64,000 bases of DNA from Caldicellulosiruptor owensensis OL (GCF_000166335.1 NC_014657.1:1780501-1844500), one strand, 5' to 3'; shown: positions 17,347 through 27,641, numbered from the stretch's first letter. Numbers and translations: made by a program. Notes: a model not told the origin generated them from the sequence alone.

Positions 17347-18911
17347 TTAAGAAATCTCCAGTACTTAGGCCTTTCAGTACTCTAAACGTCAAATCAACTT
17401 TTCCTCTTGCTAAAATTGGCACATTATTCCTCGTCTCCTCAATCTGTTTCCTTATCTTCTTAACATTTTTTCTCACAATTTCTTTCAATATTTTTTCTTC
17501 TTTCTCTTCCTTGCCACAAATCTCTTTTAAATATGCTTCTTTCAAGTTTACACCATTATACTTCAAGCTCAATAACTTTACCATCACTTCTGCTCCTTGT
17601 TCGCTCCATCCTCTTGGTCTTGAACTCATCCTATCTGCTAATACGTGGCTTACATGCCCTTCTGCACTACATCCTTTTATAATCCTATTATCTAACTCTA
17701 ATACTATATTATCCCAATGATTGGCTATATATCTCCTACTTTCATTTATCCTCTTCAACGCTCTTTTGTCCTCTCCAGCCTTTTCCATCGCTTTAGCTAC
17801 CAATCCCTCAAACTTCTCTCTATCCTTATCCCTCAATGCTTCTACTATCCCAGCAAAAATATTCTTATCTCCACCGCTTATTTTGATTACCTCTCTCATT
17901 AGATGAAACCTGTCTAATACAAATTCTGCACCCACTATCCATTCAAGCCCTTCCTTTATCCATGCCGCTCCATCCCCTAACAAATATATCTTCTCTATCT
18001 TCTCCGTTTCATAGTGCTCCTCTATATATTCACTTACTTTTGACCAAAAATCTTCTGGTCTCTCTTTAATACTGCTAAAATAATGCACCCCTTTTAATTC
18101 CTTTCTTTTTGACAATCCCTTTCTCTTCTTTATATCCCTCATTTATGTACGCAAGCTTCGCTATCTTCCCTTCTCCGTTTTTGTAACGAAATATGATCTT
18201 CATCTGCCTCTATATAAAGTTCTTTTACCACTTTTTTACTGCCTGCAACTCCTTTTTTATTATGCTCGATTCTATCTAACTGAGCTGCCTCTATCCTCCT
18301 CAAAATATTCATTACACTTTGTCTTGTCATTTTCTCTTCTCCTAATACTTCTTTGGCTGCTTTTTCATATGATATTTCCACTACTTTCTCAACTATTGCT
18401 GCTTTGACTGCTTTGTCTATTCTTTGGTATTTCTCTATCCCCAAAATTTCATCTGCTAAATACACATACCCTCCCTCTTCTTTATTCTTGTAGTACGTCC
18501 TTATATATTCCACATCTCCAAATATTGTCTTTATGCTCCTCTTATCTTTCCTTACAACCTCATACCTTGCCTTCCTCTTCTTTTCATTCCTTACAATCTC
18601 ATCTACAAGCCCGCATGCCTCTTTTATCATCTCCTTCCCTATCTCATCCATCTTCTCCTTCAATTCCATTGAATACATCGCTATATCTTTCTCACCTCTT
18701 AATATCTCCACTATCCCTTCTCCAAATCTATTTAAAAGTTCCTCTATTTTTGTTATAATATTATCAAACATTTTGCTCCCTCCTTTGGTTTGTTTTTCCT
18801 TTCAGTTTTCTTCTTCTTTTTTTTGCTCATTATTTTATATCATTCTCTCATTTTTCCCAAGAGGAGGGAGCATTTTTTCCATCTCAAGTCCTATAAATAT
18901 TTTACACTAAG
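17297..18911 (-). mobile_element. ISLre2-family (UPF0236) insertion element, copy A, inside the glutamate synthase gene
   Basis: 1615 bp. Ends GATAGTGTCAAG and CTTAGTGTAAAA (read inward) share a short imperfect inverted repeat. It is flanked by the 10 bp direct repeat CTCTGCAACT (17287-17296 and 18912-18921); 9 bp duplications are usual for this family. It matches copy B (27642-29254) along its whole length apart from two extra T's. Both elements have the same orientation. Confidence 0.93.
17330..18771 (-). pseudogene. ISLre2 transposase (UPF0236), inactivated by two +1 slips
   Basis: Same protein as the intact 479-aa transposase at 27675-29114, but read in two pieces. The first frame runs from MFDNIITKIEELLNRF at 18771 to a stop at 18139 and leaves the true frame at a T-run of five at 18178-18182 (four in copy B). 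The true frame is regained after a second five-T run at 18106-18110 (four in copy B). The intervening residues around NGEGKIAKLAYINEGYK are lost. Catalytic-looking segments survive on both sides (YIEADEDHISL; YLLGDGAAWIKEG, FVLDRFHLMREV), but no single functional protein is expected unless both slips are sequencing errors. Confidence 0.92.
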
Positions 18912-19538
18912 CTCTGCAACTCCAAGGCGAGTATCTTCAACATTCATTTGAACTAAAATTTCGCCCCAGCCTTCATGAAATCTTTTATAAGTATTTATTC
19001 TTCTGTCCATCTCAGGAGATTTCTTAACTTTACCATCCGATGTAAGTTCAAGCTCTGGATCAACACCACAGACATTTTCTCCACAAACAAGAGTAATGCC
19101 AGAAATCGCTGCTCCCACAGCAAAATGCTCCCAGTTTTTGCGTGCAATTTCTGTTGAACCAAGGGCACCAGTGAAAATGGGAACTTTCATCTTTACTTTC
19201 TTTTCCCAGCCATACTCAGTTGTAGTATCAACATTTGGAAATATAGCTGTGTCTGGATTTGGTTCAACTCCTTCAGGAAGTCCTTTAGCTCCGACCGCAT
19301 ACCCCTGAATGTTGAGATGAGAATAATCAACAGGATAATTCTTATCAGCACCTGCAGTAACCTCTCCAAAAGGACCTGGATATAAAACCTCTCTTCCTCT
19401 GAAAGAAGCTAAAAATATCTCACAGTTGCCCTGACATCCATCAACACACCTTGTACAAAGTCCTGACATAGGAACAACATCTTTTGAACGGTTAAATGTA
19501 CCTGTTGCTTCATTTGCATTTGGTCTTCTTAAATTCAT
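18891..19538 (-). pseudogene. N-terminal part of an FMN-dependent glutamate synthase-type protein, split by ISLre2
   Basis: Starts at ATG 19538 (AAGGATGG upstream). 209 native residues end at GVAE, where the insertion element takes over and adds LSVKYL before a stop at 18891. The N-terminus has a cysteine cluster (CTRCVDGCQGNC near residue 27) that could hold an iron-sulfur site. GALGSTEIARKNWEHFAVG and the sequence around GENVCGVDPELEL are typical of the archaeal-type, stand-alone glutamate synthase large domain. The active-site and FMN-binding C-terminal part is at 16324-17296. Alone this fragment is very unlikely to be active. Confidence 0.92.
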
Positions 19539-19714
19539 CCATTTTCACCATCCTTCATTTTTTTGTATACAATATTTTGAATACTTAATACCCGATGCTT
19601 AGTAATGATTAATATAACATATTATTTTAAAAATATCCATACTTCTTTTTTGCACAAAATTACATTTCTTTTTTGTTGATATATAATAAATCACAAACAA
19701 TATCATATCACTTT

Positions 19715-21067
19715 TTACTTTGAAAAGTTAAATTCCCTTATAACGTATCTCGTCTTTCCAGAAGGTCCTGTTTCAATACTATTGACATATTCAACATCTA
19801 CTTTTGCACCGTCCATTTTTTCACTTATCAACTTGAGTATTTTATGAATCTCATTCTCATTAAATTTATCACTTTTTATTATTTTCAAAGTAAGATTGTC
19901 TAAACTGTGCTGAATCAGCTGATATTGCAAAATACTCTCTACCTCCATCTCTCTCATGATTGTTGTTAAAAAATGACTGTCATAACACTTACCACTGCGG
20001 GTTATTAAAACCTCATCCTCTCTGCCATCAATTTCTTTTATTACAGGAAAGGCTATATTACAGTCACACCCTTCTTCGTCCACTGAAACTATGTCCCCAA
20101 GTTTATATCTTAATCTTGGCATAACAAAGTTATGAAGGTCAGTTGCCAGCAGTATCCTTCTTTTTTCATCAAGCGATTCTGTCTTAACAAACTCAAGATA
20201 AATGTTTGGTGACATTACATGAATTTTTCCATGCGGACATTGATATGCTATTATTCCCGCGTCCCTAGCACCATATTCATTAATTACAGGACATTTAAAT
20301 ACTTTTTGAATCAATTCTCTTTGATATTCATATAAATTTTCAGCTGTTGTGACAACACCTTTAAGCTTTAAATCAAAAACTACACCATTTTCATTTAAAA
20401 GATATGCAAGTTTATATACCGCAGAAGGATATGCATAAATATATAGCGGCTTGAACCTTTTAATTTTTCTTATAATTTCTTTTAAATTCTTTTCATTTAT
20501 ATCCCAAGAAGAAATTATAATTCTATTTTTCAAAAACCGTTCTTTTATTTTCTCCTTTAGATTATTACTATTTCTTATATCATTTCTTGAAGCCCATAAC
20601 ATCAAACATCTGTCACCAATATTTATCCCCCACCAGGAAAGTCCAAGGTATCTTGCTGCTTCATACCATTCAACAGTTTCTCTGTCCATATAAAACTTTA
20701 CAGGTTCACCAGTAGACCCACCAGTCCTGTTTAAAATACATTTTGAAATGTCCACTCTCTCGGACAAGTAGTAATCAAAATTTTTTATAAAGTTTTTCTT
20801 CTCAAGCACTGGAAATTCACCAATTGCTTCTGAAGGGTCCTTTTCAATCTTTTCTTTTAAATACTTAAACCCTTTATAAGCTGGAACATTCTCAATACAA
20901 TAAAGTAAGAGATTTTTAAGTTCTTCTTTTTGAAAACTCTCAATCTCTTGCTTAGATGAGTAACAAAGTTCCTGAAGAAATTTAAATTTTTTTCTAATAG
21001 TATTACCTTTGAATTTTTCCATTAATGGAAAAATTATGTTTCTTATAAAAAATGCATTCATATCCAC
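19715..21067 (-). CDS. Phenylacetate-CoA ligase-like adenylate-forming enzyme (PaaK/CapK family)
   Basis: 450 aa, start ATG 21067 or the ATG two codons later. Family signs in order: KNLLLYCIENVPAYKG (about 47-62), the ATP-binding P-loop NRTGGSTGEPVKFYMDRETV (about 113-132), VVTTAENLYEYQRELI (about 235), NEYGARDAGIIAYQCPHG (about 261), LRYKLGDIV (about 317). The CapK-like branch is found in capsule and surface-polysaccharide loci and its substrate is usually unknown. It stands alone, between the glutamate synthase fragments and argS, with 176 bp of gene-free sequence after it. The adenylating chemistry is established for the family; the acyl substrate cannot be inferred. Confidence 0.85.
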   Translation of the reverse strand: MDMNAFFIRNIIFPLMEKFKGNTIRKKFKFLQELCYSSKQEIESFQKEELKNLLLYCIENVPAYKGFKYLKEKIEKDPSEAIGEFPVLEKKNFIKNFDYYLSERVDISKCILNRTGGSTGEPVKFYMDRETVEWYEAARYLGLSWWGINIGDRCLMLWASRNDIRNSNNLKEKIKERFLKNRIIISSWDINEKNLKEIIRKIKRFKPLYIYAYPSAVYKLAYLLNENGVVFDLKLKGVVTTAENLYEYQRELIQKVFKCPVINEYGARDAGIIAYQCPHGKIHVMSPNIYLEFVKTESLDEKRRILLATDLHNFVMPRLRYKLGDIVSVDEEGCDCNIAFPVIKEIDGREDEVLITRSGKCYDSHFLTTIMREMEVESILQYQLIQHSLDNLTLKIIKSDKFNENEIHKILKLISEKMDGAKVDVEYVNSIETGPSGKTRYVIREFNFSK

Positions 21068-21184
21068 TCTTCCTCACGCTCTTTTATATTTCTATAATTC
21101 TTATAGAAGAGATTTTATCAAAATATTTTAATATACACAATATATTAAGATTCTTTAATATTAATTTTGTGCTTATTAAATAAA

Positions 21185-21223
21185 AAGTCTTCTGCCACTT
21201 TATACAAAAATGGCAGAAGACTT
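21185..21223 (-). terminator. Rho-independent terminator of the argS operon
   Basis: A perfect 13 bp stem AAGTCTTCTGCCA/TGGCAGAAGACTT with a 13 nt loop, then TTTATTT on the minus strand, begins 4 bp past the argS stop. Confidence 0.9.
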
Positions 21224-21226
21224 TCG

Positions 21227-22912
21227 TTACATTCTCTCAGGTGCTTCAACTCCAAGCAAATCCAACATGTTTTTAATCACAATTCTCACACACTCAACAA
21301 GAGCAAGTCTTGTAAACATCAGATCTTCATTTTCATTTTTAACTTTGCAAGCATTGTAAAATGAATGAAATATAGCTGATAAATCTAACAAATACTTTGT
21401 TACTCGGCTTACATCAAAATTTCTTGCTGCAATCTCTATCTCTTCGGGAAGTTCCAGCAACTTTTTTAAAAGTTCAAATTCCTCTTCCTGCTGTAAAAGA
21501 TTTAACTTTATCCTGCCTCTGTCAAGCACAATTCCTTCTTCAGAAAGAGCTCTTATAATACCGCATGTTCTTGCGTGAGCGTACTGAACATAAAATACGG
21601 GATTATCCAAAGTCTGTTGAGTAACAAGGTCTAAATCTATTTCAATATGGGTGTCTGCTGACTTTGTATTGAACATAAACCTCGCAGCATCTTTGCCTAT
21701 CTCGTCAATAAGGTCAATCAGTGTTATTGCCTTGCCAGTTCTCTTTGACATTCTGACAACTTCTTTTCCCCTTACCAACCTTACAAGCTGCATCAAAATA
21801 ACGATAAGTCTTTCAGGGTCGATTCCAAGTGCTTTCATTGCAGCTTTCATTCTTGCAACATGTCCGTGATGGTCAGCACCCCAGATATCTATTACAATGT
21901 CAAAACCCCTTTTTTCAAACTTGTTTCTGTGATAAGCAATATCAGCTGCAAAATAGGTTGGAATTCCATTAGCTCTTATCAAAACCTCATCTTTTAAATT
22001 CCCATCTATCTTTGATGCTGCAAACCACAGCGCTCCATCTTTTTCGTATGTGTATCCTCTTGACTTCAAATCCTCAATTGTCTCAAAAACCTCTCCACTT
22101 TCATAAAGACTGCTTTCATGAAACCACACATCGTATTCGATGCCATACTTTTTTAAATGTTCTTTCATAAGAGAAATATTTCTCTTCAGAGCAAACTCAA
22201 CAAGCTTTTTTCTCCTCTCATCAGAGGATAAATTCTCTAAATCATCCCCATACTCATTCAAATACTCTCTTACTCTTTCAATTATGTCCTCACCGTGATA
22301 ACAATCTTCTGGAAGTTCTATATTCTCACCCTTGAGCTGTCTGTACCTGATCTCAAGACTCTGTCCAAACTTTTCGATCTGGTTTCCAGCATCATTGACA
22401 TAAAACTCTTTTGTAACATTGTATCCTGCCCACTTTAAAAGGTTTGCAAGACAGTCACCAAGCGCACCTCCGCGGGCATTACCCATGTGCATAGGACCTG
22501 TTGGATTTGCCGAGACAAACTCAACCATTACCTTTTTACCATTTCCAACATTTACTTTTCCATAGTTATTACCCTCAGATAAGATAACTTCCACAACTTT
22601 GTAAAGCCAGTCATTTCTGAAAAAGAAATTTATAAATCCTGGACCTGCAACTTCAACCTTCTCAATGAAAGTTCCTGAGAGGTCAATACAGTCCAAAATG
22701 TTTTGAGCTATTTCACGCGGGTTTTTCTTGAACTTTCTTGTAAGCTCCATTGCTATATTTGTTGCAAAATCGCCATGAGATTTCTCTTTCGGCTTTTCAA
22801 TCATTATTTCTGGAATGCTGTCAAGCTCAAATATTCCTTTATCAATACAGTTTTTTATGGCATTTTGAACCACATCTTGAATCTGCTGTTTCGCAAGTTT
22901 TACCAAATTCAA
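21227..22912 (-). CDS. argS: Arginyl-tRNA synthetase
   Basis: 561-aa class I synthetase that charges tRNA-Arg. The N-terminal Add-1 domain (to about residue 110) is followed by FVSANPTGPMHMGNARGG, whose HMGN is the HIGH signature, and VRMSKRTGKAI, the KMSKS equivalent. The C-terminal helical anticodon-binding domain ends VECVRIVIKNMLDLLGVEAP. The start is a TTG that overlaps the stop of the DUF1934 gene (TTGA), with AGAGGCAGG upstream; this suggests translational coupling. Length is normal for the family. It is the last gene of murI-DUF1934-argS and has a strong terminator. No T-box leader is visible. Confidence 0.97.
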   Translation of the reverse strand: MNLVKLAKQQIQDVVQNAIKNCIDKGIFELDSIPEIMIEKPKEKSHGDFATNIAMELTRKFKKNPREIAQNILDCIDLSGTFIEKVEVAGPGFINFFFRNDWLYKVVEVILSEGNNYGKVNVGNGKKVMVEFVSANPTGPMHMGNARGGALGDCLANLLKWAGYNVTKEFYVNDAGNQIEKFGQSLEIRYRQLKGENIELPEDCYHGEDIIERVREYLNEYGDDLENLSSDERRKKLVEFALKRNISLMKEHLKKYGIEYDVWFHESSLYESGEVFETIEDLKSRGYTYEKDGALWFAASKIDGNLKDEVLIRANGIPTYFAADIAYHRNKFEKRGFDIVIDIWGADHHGHVARMKAAMKALGIDPERLIVILMQLVRLVRGKEVVRMSKRTGKAITLIDLIDEIGKDAARFMFNTKSADTHIEIDLDLVTQQTLDNPVFYVQYAHARTCGIIRALSEEGIVLDRGRIKLNLLQQEEEFELLKKLLELPEEIEIAARNFDVSRVTKYLLDLSAIFHSFYNACKVKNENEDLMFTRLALVECVRIVIKNMLDLLGVEAPERM

Positions 22913-23346
22913 TTTTTTACACCTGCCTCTTTGATTTTAAGTAAAAAGTCATTTTCAGACATCATATGCGAATCCAAATCTATGGCATACTCTACTAAAA
23001 CCTCTCCACCACTATCATCCAGGTCAACTTTCATTCTTTTTGTATAAACACCAATCATTATAACTCCTTGGTCAGTTATATATGTTGAGATGTGTCTTTT
23101 TCCTTGTTCGAATACAAAGGTTGATGTAACATCACCCCAGCGAATTAAAGTTATAAGGTCAGGCTGAATCTTAAAAGTTGTCGTAGTGCCTGCAAGCCCG
23201 GTCAGTTCACTTTCCTTATATGTCACAAAATAACTTTCTCCTTTTTTATAGAACTTGCCTTCTGTAAAAAATTCTATGCTATTTTCAAAGTTGCTTACGG
23301 GGTATTCCTGCGTGCCTTTCACGTAAATCAGGACGTCTTTTTTCAT
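22909..23346 (-). CDS. DUF1934 (YwiB-like) beta-barrel protein
   Basis: 145 aa from ATG 23346 with GGGGTG about 7 nt upstream; a GTG three codons earlier is possible. The sequence alternates short beta strands (SIEFFTEGKFYKKGESYFVTY, FVFEQGKRHISTYI, LVEYAIDLDSHMMSEND) and ends with the typical FLLKIKE. DUF1934 proteins adopt a calycin-like barrel, have no proven function, and are very often encoded directly before argS, as here with a 4 bp overlap. It follows murI by 30 bp, which suggests one transcript. Confidence 0.88.
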   Translation of the reverse strand: MKKDVLIYVKGTQEYPVSNFENSIEFFTEGKFYKKGESYFVTYKESELTGLAGTTTTFKIQPDLITLIRWGDVTSTFVFEQGKRHISTYITDQGVIMIGVYTKRMKVDLDDSGGEVLVEYAIDLDSHMMSENDFLLKIKEAGVKN

Positions 23347-23376
23347 AACTTTCACACCCCAAAAAATGCCTATTTG

Positions 23377-24180
23377 TCAGTATTTCTCAATGTCTATTTT
23401 TTCTTCACACTTTATCTTCTCATTTAAAAATATTGAAGCTACAGACTCAAACTTTTTGAGATTATCGCTTGCATAAAAATAATATGTCGGTTCTTCACAG
23501 GAACTATTTAGTATATCATTCTCTTTTAATACTTCAAATACCCTCTTTGCCGTCTCACGTGCAGGATTTATCAGGATAACATCTGGCAATACCTTTTTTA
23601 TCACATCTTGTAGAAAAGGATAATGAGTACACCCTAAAACAAGAGTATCTATTTCTTTCTCTATAAACTCTTCTAAGTACTCCTTAGCAACAAGATAAGT
23701 TACCTCTTTATCAGTCCAGCCTTCCTCTACAAGAGGAACAAAAAGAGGACAAGGCTTTGAAAAAACCTTTATGCTACTATCAAGCTCTAATATCTTTTTT
23801 TCAAAAGACCCGCTTGCAATTGTCCCTTCTGTTCCTATAACTCCTATTTTTTTATTTTTAGTAGCCCTTACTGCTGCTTCAGCTCCAGGTTCAATTACTG
23901 CAACAATGGGAATGTCAAATTTTGCTTTCAAAGCTTCATATGCATACGCAGAGGCAGTGTTACATGCCACAACCACAATCTTAACATTTTTTGATAACAA
24001 AAACCTTGTGTTTTGCATTGCAAACTTTGTAACAGTCTCTTTAGATTTAGAACCATATGGAATTCTTGCCGTGTCACCAAAATATACAATGCTCTCATTT
24101 GGCATAAGACTTACAATCTCTTTGAAGACAGTAAGTCCACCCAAACCAGAATCAAATATACCGATCGGTCGCAAATCCAT
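23377..24180 (-). CDS. murI: Glutamate racemase
   Basis: 267-aa cytosolic enzyme that makes D-glutamate for peptidoglycan. The N-terminal GIFDSGLGGLTVFKE, the first catalytic cysteine in VVACNTASAYAYEAL (about residue 72) and the second in TLVLGCTHYPFLQ (about residue 182) are all present, as is YFGDTARIPYGSKS. Start ATG 24180 has AAGAGGG nearby. It lies 7 bp after ddl, another peptidoglycan precursor gene, so the two are co-transcribed. Confidence 0.97.
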   Translation of the reverse strand: MDLRPIGIFDSGLGGLTVFKEIVSLMPNESIVYFGDTARIPYGSKSKETVTKFAMQNTRFLLSKNVKIVVVACNTASAYAYEALKAKFDIPIVAVIEPGAEAAVRATKNKKIGVIGTEGTIASGSFEKKILELDSSIKVFSKPCPLFVPLVEEGWTDKEVTYLVAKEYLEEFIEKEIDTLVLGCTHYPFLQDVIKKVLPDVILINPARETAKRVFEVLKENDILNSSCEEPTYYFYASDNLKKFESVASIFLNEKIKCEEKIDIEKY

Positions 24181-24187
24181 AGCTATT

Positions 24188-25282
24188 TCAGCCCTCTTTG
24201 CTGTATTTTATGCTTTTTTTCTGCTCATTCTTCTCAATGGCAAGAGAAATTAGTTTATCAATGAGCTGAGAATATGAAATACCACTGAACTCCATAAGTT
24301 TTGGATACATAGAAATATTTGTAAAACCAGGTATTGTGTTTACCTCGTTGAAATACACTTTATTTGTATCTTTATCAACAAAAAAGTCTACTCTTGCCAT
24401 TCCACAACACTCAAAAATTTTGTAAATTCTTACTGCCAAATCTTTTATCTCTTCAGTAACTTCCTTTGGAAGTCTTGCCGGGATGATGAGCTCTGATGAA
24501 TTATCAATATACTTTGCCTCATATGAATAAAACTCTCTTGACGGAATTATTTCACCCGGTTCAGATACAAATACCTCATCATTTCCCAAAACTGCACATT
24601 CTATCTCCCGAGCGTTTATAGCCTGTTCAATCAAAATCTTTGTATCATACAAAAAAGCCTCATGTATTGCCAAAACAAGGTCTTCTCTATCTTTCGCTTT
24701 TGATATACCCACAGATGAGCCTGAGTTTGCAGGCTTTACAAAAACAGGATACGAAAACTCACTCTCTATTCTTCTTATGAAATAATCTTTTTTAGCTGAA
24801 TATTCGTTTTTGTATACAACCAAAAAATGCCCCTGTGGTATTCCTTCTAAAAGCGCAAGCTTTTTAGCAAACGCTTTGTCCATGCATATAGCCGACGAAA
24901 GAACACCGCAGCCCACATACGGTATGTCAGATAACTCTAAAAGTCCCTGAACTGTTCCGTCCTCACCATTCAGTCCATGCAAAACTGGAAAAATCACGTC
25001 AATGTCGATAAAAGTAGCTTCATTATCTTTTATTTTTACAAGTGCCTTTTTGGTTCTATCAGGAGAAATAAAACATTCTATAGAAAACTGAGTCCACTTG
25101 CTATCCAAATCTTCAATTTTGCCTGTGTACAAGAGCCATTTTCCTTCTTTTGTTATACCTATTGGAATTATTTCGTATTTTTCCTTGTCCATATTTTGCA
25201 TAATTGATTTTGCCGAAACTAAGGATATTTCGTGTTCTGTTGAAACTCCTCCAAACAAAACAGCAACTTTTAACTTGGTCAT
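24188..25282 (-). CDS. ddl: D-alanine--D-alanine ligase
   Basis: 364 aa from ATG 25282 (GGAGGT 10-11 nt upstream; the longer frame from 25306 has no site). It is an ATP-grasp enzyme making D-Ala-D-Ala for cell wall. Motifs: [20 protein letters not shown] (about residues 7-26), [18 protein letters not shown] (about 94), [16 protein letters not shown] (about 175), the metal-binding [20 protein letters not shown] and [15 protein letters not shown] (about 305-330). It heads the ddl-murI-DUF1934-argS transcript. Confidence 0.97.
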   Translation of the reverse strand: MTKLKVAVLFGGVSTEHEISLVSAKSIMQNMDKEKYEIIPIGITKEGKWLLYTGKIEDLDSKWTQFSIECFISPDRTKKALVKIKDNEATFIDIDVIFPVLHGLNGEDGTVQGLLELSDIPYVGCGVLSSAICMDKAFAKKLALLEGIPQGHFLVVYKNEYSAKKDYFIRRIESEFSYPVFVKPANSGSSVGISKAKDREDLVLAIHEAFLYDTKILIEQAINAREIECAVLGNDEVFVSEPGEIIPSREFYSYEAKYIDNSSELIIPARLPKEVTEEIKDLAVRIYKIFECCGMARVDFFVDKDTNKVYFNEVNTIPGFTNISMYPKLMEFSGISYSQLIDKLISLAIEKNEQKKSIKYSKEG

Positions 25283-25370
25283 TATCAGAATTACCTCCAA
25301 AAACATGCTTTTTGTATTTTTATATATTCACTGAGCATATAATTTTATTACATTTAAAGAGTTATATTTT

Positions 25371-26774
25371 TCACAAGCCAAGATAACCTTTCACATCAAG
25401 CAAAATTTCCTCTAATTTCTTCTTATCTGGGCTTTCACCATAGATTCTTATAAGGTCCTCTGTTCCGGATGGTCTTACCAGAAACCACGACCCATTTTCA
25501 AGAATAACCTTCAGCCCATCTCTTGTTCTATATTCCACACATTTAAGTCCAGCTATCTCACTTTTGCTAAAATTCTTTATCCTTGTCAAAGCTTCTTCTT
25601 TTTTCTGAGAAGTAGTCCTCACATCAATTCTCTTATTATAAAGTTTTCCATATTCAGATTCGATGTCACTTAGAATTTCTCTTGGAGGCTTTTGAAGTTT
25701 AGCAACCGCTTCTGCAATCAGAAGATCTGCCAAAATCCCATCTTTTTCAGGTACATGCCCTTTTATTGAAAGTCCTCCAGATTCCTCTCCTCCGATTAAG
25801 CTATCTTCTTTCATCAAACATTCTGCAATATACTTAAAACCAACAGGCGTTTCAATACATCTCATATTGTGCTTTTCTGCAATTCTGTCAAGCATAGATG
25901 TTGTTGCAACTGTTCTTGCAATCGAAGATGCTTTTCCGCGTGTTTTTATCAAATAGTCTGCAAGCATAAAGATTACTTCATTTGCCGAAATATATTCTCC
26001 GTCCGGGTTCACAACTCCAAACCTGTCTGCATCGCCATCTGTTGCAAGTCCTAAATCAAACTTTTCACTCTTTATAACTTCTAAAAGGTCTTTCATATTC
26101 TCCAAATTAGGCTCTGGCAAATGTCCTCCAAAAAGAGGGTCACGCCAATTATTAATCACCTTTACTTCACATCCAAGCTTCTTCAGCGCTTCATCAACAT
26201 ATCCTATCCCACAGCCATACATAGGATTTACAAGAATTTTTAAAGTTTTCCCTTCAAATGCCTTTTTGTCTATCAAGTTCAAAACATCATTTATATACTC
26301 TTCCTTATGGTCAAAATACTCAATGAGCTTCTCATCAGGATTTAAACTGCCAAGCCCTTCTTTCTGGATTCTTTCAACGTTTTTCACTATCTTATCTGTA
26401 ATCTGTGTGTTGGCAGGACCTCCATAATGTGGAATAAACTTTATTCCATTGTAGTAATACGGATTGTGACTTGCTGTTATCATTATCGCTCCGCTTACAC
26501 CTTTTTTTACAACTGCGTGAGCAACTGCAGGAGTTGGAATTGGATTTTTTGAAATAAAAACTTGTATTGCATTTGAACTTAATACATCAGCACACAGCTT
26601 AGCAAAATTTTCTGAATGAAATCTATAATCATAGCCAATAATTATTGTCGGATTCTCATATACTTCTGATACATATTCAGCTATTGCCTGAGCAACAATT
26701 TTTACGTTATCGAAAGTAAAATCATCTGCTATAATTCCTCTCCAGCCATCTGTTCCAAATGTGATTTTTTTCAT
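25371..26774 (-). CDS. Phosphohexomutase (phosphoglucomutase/phosphomannomutase family)
   Basis: 467 aa from ATG 26774 with AAGGAGGG upstream. It is an alpha-D-phosphohexomutase with four domains: FGTDGWRGIIAD at the N-terminus, the phosphoserine loop TASHNPYYYNGIKFIP (about residues 97-112), the metal loop ATDGDADRFGVV (about 237), the sugar loop GGEESGGLSIKGHVPEKDG (about 320) and the phosphate-binding RPSGTEDLIRIYGES (about 430). It interconverts hexose 1- and 6-phosphates for sugar-nucleotide or glycolytic supply. It has a 65 bp gap before ddl. GlmM is less likely because of the sequence around the sugar loop. Confidence 0.92.
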   Translation of the reverse strand: MKKITFGTDGWRGIIADDFTFDNVKIVAQAIAEYVSEVYENPTIIIGYDYRFHSENFAKLCADVLSSNAIQVFISKNPIPTPAVAHAVVKKGVSGAIMITASHNPYYYNGIKFIPHYGGPANTQITDKIVKNVERIQKEGLGSLNPDEKLIEYFDHKEEYINDVLNLIDKKAFEGKTLKILVNPMYGCGIGYVDEALKKLGCEVKVINNWRDPLFGGHLPEPNLENMKDLLEVIKSEKFDLGLATDGDADRFGVVNPDGEYISANEVIFMLADYLIKTRGKASSIARTVATTSMLDRIAEKHNMRCIETPVGFKYIAECLMKEDSLIGGEESGGLSIKGHVPEKDGILADLLIAEAVAKLQKPPREILSDIESEYGKLYNKRIDVRTTSQKKEEALTRIKNFSKSEIAGLKCVEYRTRDGLKVILENGSWFLVRPSGTEDLIRIYGESPDKKKLEEILLDVKGYLGL

Positions 26775-26851
26775 TCTTTTGCCCTCCTTCAAAAAAAAGA
26801 TTTGGACAAATATATTATAATATAGTTTGAATTTTTTACAACAAACAAAAA

Positions 26852-26884
26852 ATGACCGGGCACAAAAATTATTTTGCCGGTCAT
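26852..26884 (-). terminator. Rho-independent terminator after sigH
   Basis: ATGACCGG/CCGGTCAT stem, then TTTTTTGTTTG on the minus strand, 11 bp past the sigH stop. Confidence 0.85.
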
Positions 26885-26894
26885 CCTTCTTTGC

Positions 26895-27530
26895 TCATTT
26901 ATCAGCAGGAGTCAGGTATTTTTCAATCTTCTTTTTAACTCTCTGAAGAGCATTATCAATTGATTTTACATCCTTGTGAATCATGTCAGCAATCTCTTGA
27001 TAACTTCTTCCTTCAAGGTAAAGACTTAAAACCTTAAACTCAAACGGAGAAAGACATTCAGTAATAACATTTATAGCGTTTTCAAGTTCCTCCCGTGTAA
27101 TCATAACCTCCTCAGGGTCAGAAATGAATTTGTTTGCCAACGTATCAATAAGTGTTCTTTCGTCATTTTCTTCATACACAGGCTTGTTAAGTGATATGTA
27201 AGTATTAAGTGGAATATGTTTTTGTCTGCTCGCAGTTTTGATTGCAGTTATCATCTGACGTGTAATGCACATCTCAGCAAATAACCTAAACGAAGGATAT
27301 TTTGTTTCATCAAAATCGCGCACAGCCTTAAACAAACCTATCATACCCTCTTGATAAATATCCTCCTTGTCGGCTCCAATCAAAAAGTACATCCTGCATT
27401 TTGCTTTTACAAAATTCTGATACCTGGAAAGAAGTTCTTCAGTTGCCTCCTTTATTCCTTCTCTCGAATATTTCACTAATTCCTCATCTGAACATTCCTT
27501 ATAGTTCAAAACCCATTTTTGTAATGTCAA
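26895..27530 (-). CDS. sigH: RNA polymerase sigma factor SigH (stationary-phase/sporulation)
   Basis: 211-aa sigma-70 family protein. Region 2 reads ADKEDIYQEGMIGLFKAVRDFDE (shown in part: DIYQEGMIGLFKAVRDFD, about residues 56-73) and LFAEMCITRQMITAIKTASR (about 83-102). Region 4 holds the helix-turn-helix LEGRSYQEIADMIHKDVKSI (about 172-191). I accept the TTG start at 27530 because AAGGAGG lies 9 nt upstream. Family members direct early sporulation and transition-state genes. Its conserved neighbour yacP lies upstream but is now separated by ISLre2 copy B. That may make the element, rather than the old operon promoter, the source of upstream transcription. Confidence 0.95.
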   Translation of the reverse strand: MTLQKWVLNYKECSDEELVKYSREGIKEATEELLSRYQNFVKAKCRMYFLIGADKEDIYQEGMIGLFKAVRDFDETKYPSFRLFAEMCITRQMITAIKTASRQKHIPLNTYISLNKPVYEENDERTLIDTLANKFISDPEEVMITREELENAINVITECLSPFEFKVLSLYLEGRSYQEIADMIHKDVKSIDNALQRVKKKIEKYLTPADK

Positions 27531-27641
27531 GGCAATATGCCTCCTTAAGTTATTAACCTCATTTAGAATTCAAAGAAGAAAAACATACCACAATAATTAT
27601 ATATTATTGCTAAAACTTCTTTCAAGCTCATTCCAGGTTTT

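Noticed and set aside
18525-18910. Ser/Leu-rich plus-strand open frames opposite the ISLre2 transposase, seen again at 28868-29253
   Set aside because: They are the antisense shadow of a Lys/Glu-rich gene, duplicated only because the element is duplicated; no ribosome site.
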